From Cryptomeria japonica (taxonomy: Eukaryota > Streptophyta > Pinopsida > Cupressales > Cupressaceae), in contig NC_081406.1 in the NCBI RefSeq assembly GCF_030272615.1, forward strand, positions 110,497,283-110,557,282: a DNA stretch of 60,000 nucleotides. Direction: 5' to 3'. The translations under genes were made by a program, and so were the position numbers. Shown one piece after another: positions 55,851-60,000 of the stretch; position 1 is the stretch's first letter, and the number at the start of each line of letters is the position of its first letter. The notes under the pieces are model-generated. The model saw only the letters and a program-made list of their open reading frames with translations, had not been told where the DNA came from and did no database searches.

Positions 55851-56906
55851 TGTTAGGTCCCGGAGGCAATTGAGAAGGGGGGGGGGTGAATCAGTTTTCT
55901 AATAAATTTAAACCAAAAACAACTTAACCAATTTACTGCATAATATCATTGAACCAGACTGTTATATCGGTGGACAGTTTTATCAGATAATTGTAATACC
56001 AGTAAGACTTAATGCATGAAATAAAAGAACAAAGTCATCCACAATACATAACACCAAAAATTATACGTGGAAACCCTGTAAGGGGAAAAACCACGGTGGG
56101 AAACCTTACCCACAATTAGATGATACTACTGCAGATAGTAAGTGTATACAAATGGGATCTGCACATGCAGAAAGGCCAAGCACCTAGAGCTCACTGCTCA
56201 ATCACAAAATGGGAGTCACATTGACTACAGTTGGATGGTTAAATCCAAATAGAATGTATTGCACAAAATAGCATCTTCATATGCTGGATTTAGTATCGGT
56301 GTAGTTCTGATTGTCTTCACAAAGACCCTCCTTCAATCTTCAAATGATGTTTGTGTCTATAGCTCTTCTTCTTATCGCATATACCTTCACACAATCCTTT
56401 TTCGCATTCCACATTTGATCTTACAAATAAGATCTTACATTTATACCATAACCTAAGACCAATTTTAGTAGGTCAACTCTACAAGATATTTACAATAAAA
56501 GCATTTTACAAACAAAACAATATCCGATGCAATAACCGATTGAACATGTCAGCTTAATGCATTTACAACAATAATTAATCCTCTCCAAAGCGTGCCATGC
56601 TGATCTGGAAAAGATAAACCTGCCGGTGTATACCCTGGACCTATTTGCCAGTAATACAAAACATGCAAATGTGAATATACCAATAACCAATTCTCCAAGA
56701 CAAGATGTCAAAATGATGTTTTTGACATTACCAAGTGTTTTCCATGCCATTCCAAGTGTCAGTGATCATTATATCCTACTGATGTACCATATACCGGTGA
56801 CTGTGCAAAAGTCACTTGCTTGCCGGTGAATGTTGTTGGATCTCCAAAGTGCTAGAGTTTTAGTAGGTGTTGACATCAATGACAAAACCATACCAAAATA
56901 CCAACA
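55851..56906 (-). repeat. 5' LTR of nested copia (minus strand)
   Basis: The plus-strand reading starts TGTTAGGTCCCGGAGGC and ends AAAATACCAACA. Same length as its partner, with scattered substitutions. The frames at 56259 and 56490 are LTR sequence also found at 50684 and 50909. Confidence 0.92.
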
Positions 56907-56911
56907 AAGAC

Positions 56912-58365
56912 TCCACATTAGGATACAAATCCTAATTTTGAAGTTTTGTACATAATGAACATTGATACTCAGGAGGTCAATATTGTGGTTGACAAGGAGA
57001 CCATTGAGGAAAAGAAGAAAGATGTGGCTACTGAGTCACTGGCTGACAATATTGAGGTAGAACACATTGAGACACAAGTTGAACATGCAGAACAAATAGT
57101 GGAATATATTGAGATTGGGGTTAGTGAAATGGTGACTGATACCATTGATACAAACATTGAAAAACTGACAGATGGGACACCAGCTGCATAGAATACAGAG
57201 AAGCCTACTGAGTCACCAATAGTGGATAGTGCAGAGGTGGAAACAGAGAAACCAGCAGTGGATACCATTGAAAAATCATCAGAGGCACCGACTGATAACA
57301 CTAAGAAACCATCAGAAAAATTGGTAGAAGAGAGCACTGAGAAACATGGAGAGATAAAATTAGAGAAATAGGCAGAGAAATAGGTAGAGTAACAGGTTCA
57401 TTCATAGGTACATACAGAGATAGTGCCACCAGCAACAGTTGAGAAACCTAAACCTTTGCTGATAGAAATGTAGACACAAACTGACCCACCAGAGGTTGAG
57501 GCAAGCAAAGTGGTTTCTCACATCGATAGCATGGAGATTGTGAAGGTAGTTGGACAATCATCTGGTACTTCCATGACTGAATTCAGACCAACTAATATAA
57601 CTGAGGTATTATTAGATTCAATCAAGAAAATAACAGATTGTAATGTATTAGCATATAAGGCTATAGATGATACCATCCCCATTCTTAAATTGATTGCACC
57701 CAAGTGCAATGTAGAAAATAAAGATTCTTTGAGTCAACTAGACACATTGTCTAAGTACATCACTGGCAACATATTGACTGTGGAACAAATAAATGAGGAG
57801 ACATTCAAAGAGAAAATGAATGGAGAAAAGGAGAAATTCTTTGATGAGACAATAAAGAAGTGCATGAGACACATTGACACCCTCTTACCGGCACTGAGTA
57901 AAACAATAATGGATTTAAAGGAACTATATAGAGATACATGTAAGACTAATCTCTTGACAATGGATATCGATAAGGAGATTAGCAAAGTATAGAAAGAAAT
58001 AAATAATATAGCTAACAATATCATTGGTTCATTTGAACCAATATCAGTTATAGAATAGGAGATAGCTTGATTTGAGGAGAAAATTGAAAAATTGGAGAAG
58101 GAGAAGGAAAGGATAAAAGGCAAGGCAAAAGAACTTAAATGTAGACTCAGTCCTAAATTGGATAACCTCATCTCTTTAAGGAAAGAGATCTCAGAGGCAC
58201 TTGTTTAGGGACAGAAGACACTAGAAGAGAAAATGCATCACCTCACCGGTATGATTCAAAGAATAGAGGCAACATTGAAAGAAAGTGATAGGTTCACTCA
58301 GAGCCTGAACATGGTATTAGCAGACCTATTCTAGATTATAACCAATCGGTTAAAAGGTTCGAGCT
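56912..58365 (+). pseudogene. Unknown long ORF2, C-terminal part
   Basis: This continues the frame of the N-terminal part across the nested copia (..ENVET / PH-DTNPNFEVLYIMN). A first section is rich in Glu, Thr and Val with recurring KPxE-like words (57195-57345: TEKPTESPIVDSAEVETEKP and similar). Stops cluster near 57367-57405. An open stretch of 160 codons (57510-57992) includes FRPTNITEVLLDSIKKITDC and MRHIDTLLPALSKTIMDLKE. The end (58070-58330) is Lys/Glu-rich and looks coiled-coil (FEEKIEKLEKEKERIKGKAK). The combined ORF2 would be about 1170 codons. I recognise no enzyme motif. It could be a structural or accessory protein of the element. Confidence 0.55.
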
Positions 58366-58566
58366 AAAACTGCACTCAATTGAAATTTTGACAACCTTTG
58401 TCATTGATGTCAAAAGGGGAGTAGTAGAGAAGAGAAAAATCCAATGACTTAGAGATCATCTACTCAGGGGGAGTACACAGTTTTGGTAAGATTTTTGGAC
58501 TTCAATTTTTGGATACAATTTTGAATTTTTCTCATGAGTGCTACCATCAATGCCAAAGGGGGAGAT
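58366..58566 (+). other. 3' untranslated region with three purine tracts
   Basis: Purine runs at about 58412-58422 (AAAAGGGGAGT), 58466-58475 (CAGGGGGAGT) and 58555-58566 (AAAGGGGGAGAT). The last touches the 3' LTR. Confidence 0.65.
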
Positions 58567-59330
58567 TTTTGGCATTGCACACTCCAATGAGAATTGTAGG
58601 TGATTGAAGGTATTGTCATTGATGGCAACCTTGCAATCTTATGTCACTGGCAAGCACCGACACCAGCAGATAGTTCACCGGTAGCGACAAGAATGTTTAT
58701 CGGCATCCTAGCCAACAAGATTTTGACTATTGTATATTGTATTTAATTGTAATATCTTTTTGTAATCTGACATGGCATATTGTAATAAGACTCATATATA
58801 AGTATGAGATCTTGTAGATCATTTAAGAGAGAGAAAAAATAGGATGGATATGTACAGTGAATATTAAGGCAAATTTGGAGTAAGGTTTATGGTTATTGTA
58901 TGAGCTTCAACCGGTACTGAACCTGACATAGTAGATGTTTTTTGTAGCAGTACATTATATTTGATTCTCATCATCCATTTTGTAAGTTAGTGAGACTTCC
59001 TTTTGTATTTGAGCAGTGAGCTCTAGGAAGTTGGCCTTCCTGCATGTGCAAGCACACTAGTGTAAGTAATATCCATTTATTGCCTAGTGAGTGAATATTG
59101 TGGGTCACAAATCCCATCGAGGTTTTTCCCACACCGGGTTTCCTTGCCAAAAATTTTGTGTTATGGTGTGTTTTCTATGTTGTGTTTATTGCTCATATTA
59201 ACTACATTAATTCTTGTTTACTGGTACACTATTTTGGAATGCAAATTACTTAATAAGTTCAAAAAATTTGTTAACCGGTTAGATACTGATTCACCCCCCC
59301 CCCCTCTCAGTATCTTTGGGAATCCTAACA
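58567..59330 (+). repeat. 3' LTR of non-autonomous element
   Basis: Starts TTTTGGCATTGCACACTCC (TGTTGG expected) and ends GGGAATCCTAACA, followed by TSD CCTTC. The TATA element is at 58795-58802. The 91-codon frame at 59087 is LTR sequence. Confidence 0.9.
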
Positions 59331-60000
59331 CCTTCAACATTTTCTTAATCCATAATACCTAAGTACAATTAGTTGCTGCTGCAACATATTCTGATTCTGC
59401 TGTTGATAATGATGTACAACTCTATTTCTTGCTCAACCATGAAATCAATCTGCTACCAAGAAAGAATGCCCCGCCGGTGGTTCTCTTTTTTTCATCTACA
59501 TCTCCTACCCAATTAGCATCGGTGTATGCACATAAATCAAAATTTTCATCTTTAGGATACCATAAACCAAGATTTGTTGTGCCTTGTAAATACCAAAAAA
59601 TCCTTTTCACCGTTGATTCATGATTTTCTCTAGGATTACTTTATAATCTTGAAAAAATACACACTACATTCATTATATCAGGTCTTGTTTGAGTCAAATA
59701 TATTAAACCTCCAATCATAGATTTGTATCTTGTCAGATTAATAGGAGTTGAATCATCCTTCAATAATAGTTTATCAGTTGTAGTCATAGGAGTACTTACA
59801 GGTTTAAAGTTTTTCATACCAAATTTATTTAGTAATTCCTTCAAGTACTTTGATTGACATAAGAATATACCTTTATCAGTCTATGAAATCTACAATCCTA
59901 AAAAGAATTTTATCTCCCCAATCATAGACATTTCAAATTCTTCCTGCATCTTATTAGCAAAGTCTTTACACAATCCATCTGCTCCTCTAAATATGATGTC
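59331..60000 (-). pseudogene. pol: Outer copia RT end and RNase H, upstream part
   Basis: Minus-strand continuation of the copia pol split at 45954. It reads, from the window end, the last RT part, then YLKELLNKFGMKNFKPVSTP, YLTQTRPDIMNVV, RIFWYLQGTTNLGLWYP, LCAYTDANWVGDVDEKKRTT and FLGSRLISWLSKK. The RNase H motif YTDANW keeps the Asp that the nested relative has lost. Stops at about 59420 and 59640 break it. The element continues past the window. Confidence 0.88.

Larger units (their letters stand above)
50270..56906 (-). mobile_element. Ty1/copia element on minus strand, nested in ORF2
   Basis: Both LTRs are 1056 bp (50270-51325 and 55851-56906) with TGTT...AACA ends. Flanks GAGAC (50265-50269) and AAGAC (56907-56911) are a TSD with one mismatch. 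Joining the flanks restores a continuous ORF2 frame. It contains gag, protease, integrase, RT and RNase H in copia order on the minus strand, with few frameshifts but several stops. The 6.6-kb length is normal for a plant copia element. It is the most complete copia copy in the window and the same family as the outer element at 44253. Confidence 0.92.
45955..59330 (+). mobile_element. Non-autonomous LTR element with zinc-knuckle ORF and long unknown ORF
   Basis: LTRs at 45955-46729 (775 bp) and 58567-59330 (764 bp), TSD CCTTC at 45950-45954 and 59331-59335, a PBS for initiator Met tRNA and a polypurine tract define a complete LTR element on the plus strand. Without the nested copia (50270-56906) it is about 6.7 kb. 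I find no protease, RT, RNase H or integrase in it. It codes for a coiled-coil protein with four zinc knuckles and a second, very long frame. Its movement would need enzymes in trans. The copia elements on the minus strand share its PBS and C-rich LTR end and are candidates, by inference. Confidence 0.85.
44253..60000 (-). mobile_element. Outer Ty1/copia element on minus strand, running off window
   Basis: Its 3' LTR is at the left (44253-45319) and RNase H begins at 45675. The coding sequence is split at 45954/59331 by the plus-strand LTR element and continues as RNase H and RT to the window end. It is a close relative of the copia element at 50270-56906. Its 5' LTR and gag lie outside the window. 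It was inserted next to the broken copia RT and GA tract. Confidence 0.85.

Overview
This is a window of a large, repeat-rich plant nuclear genome. The coding content is plant-type Ty3/gypsy (Tat-like, with an archaeal-type RNase H domain) and Ty1/copia polyproteins. A conifer or other gymnosperm would fit the nested, heavily decayed retrotransposons and long AT-rich spacers, but that is inference; no host marker gene is present. I found no intact host gene, tRNA, rRNA or CRISPR array. Almost every open frame is a fragment of a decayed retroelement or a shadow of one.

Left part (1-16318). A gypsy 5' end (LTR, primer-binding site (PBS), leader with three ~304-bp repeats) faces a second gypsy 5' end on the minus strand (leader 3013-5126, LTR 5146-6617). 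The minus-strand leader carries two arrays of an ATGCGCTA-like octamer at almost exact 21-bp spacing, flanking a conserved leader block. A copia 3' end with LTR follows (6618-8228), then a ~1-kb AT-rich tandem duplication (8229-10445), featureless spacer, a ~180-bp tandem array rich in TTGAC (13094-13800), and an old LTR whose 3' part and leader were duplicated in tandem (1132-bp unit).

Middle (16319-37553). A gypsy element (5-bp target site duplication (TSD) GGTTT) sits in the second copy of that duplication. Its domain order is gag, protease, archaeal-type RNase H, reverse transcriptase, degenerate RNase H, integrase. Its integrase is split by a second gypsy element, 22616-35881 (TSD AATAT, 13.3 kb). 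This one has the order gag, protease, G-patch, reverse transcriptase, degenerate RNase H, archaeal-type RNase H, integrase. Its leader has the same array-block-array layout as the minus-strand element, with an unrelated motif at ~22-bp spacing.

Right part (38298-60000). A broken plus-strand copia element (39721-44081) ends in a GA tract. A minus-strand copia element is inserted next to it (from 44253, running off the window). That element's RNase H region is split by a plus-strand LTR element (45955-59330, TSD CCTTC) that has LTRs, PBS and polypurine tract but no reverse transcriptase or integrase. It encodes a coiled-coil protein with four zinc knuckles and a very long second frame of unknown function. 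That second frame is split by another minus-strand copia element (50270-56906).

Most premature stops can be read as C-to-T changes on one strand or the other, as expected from deamination of methylated cytosine in silenced elements. Boundaries, TSDs and repeat spacings were read by eye; no alignment or database search was run.
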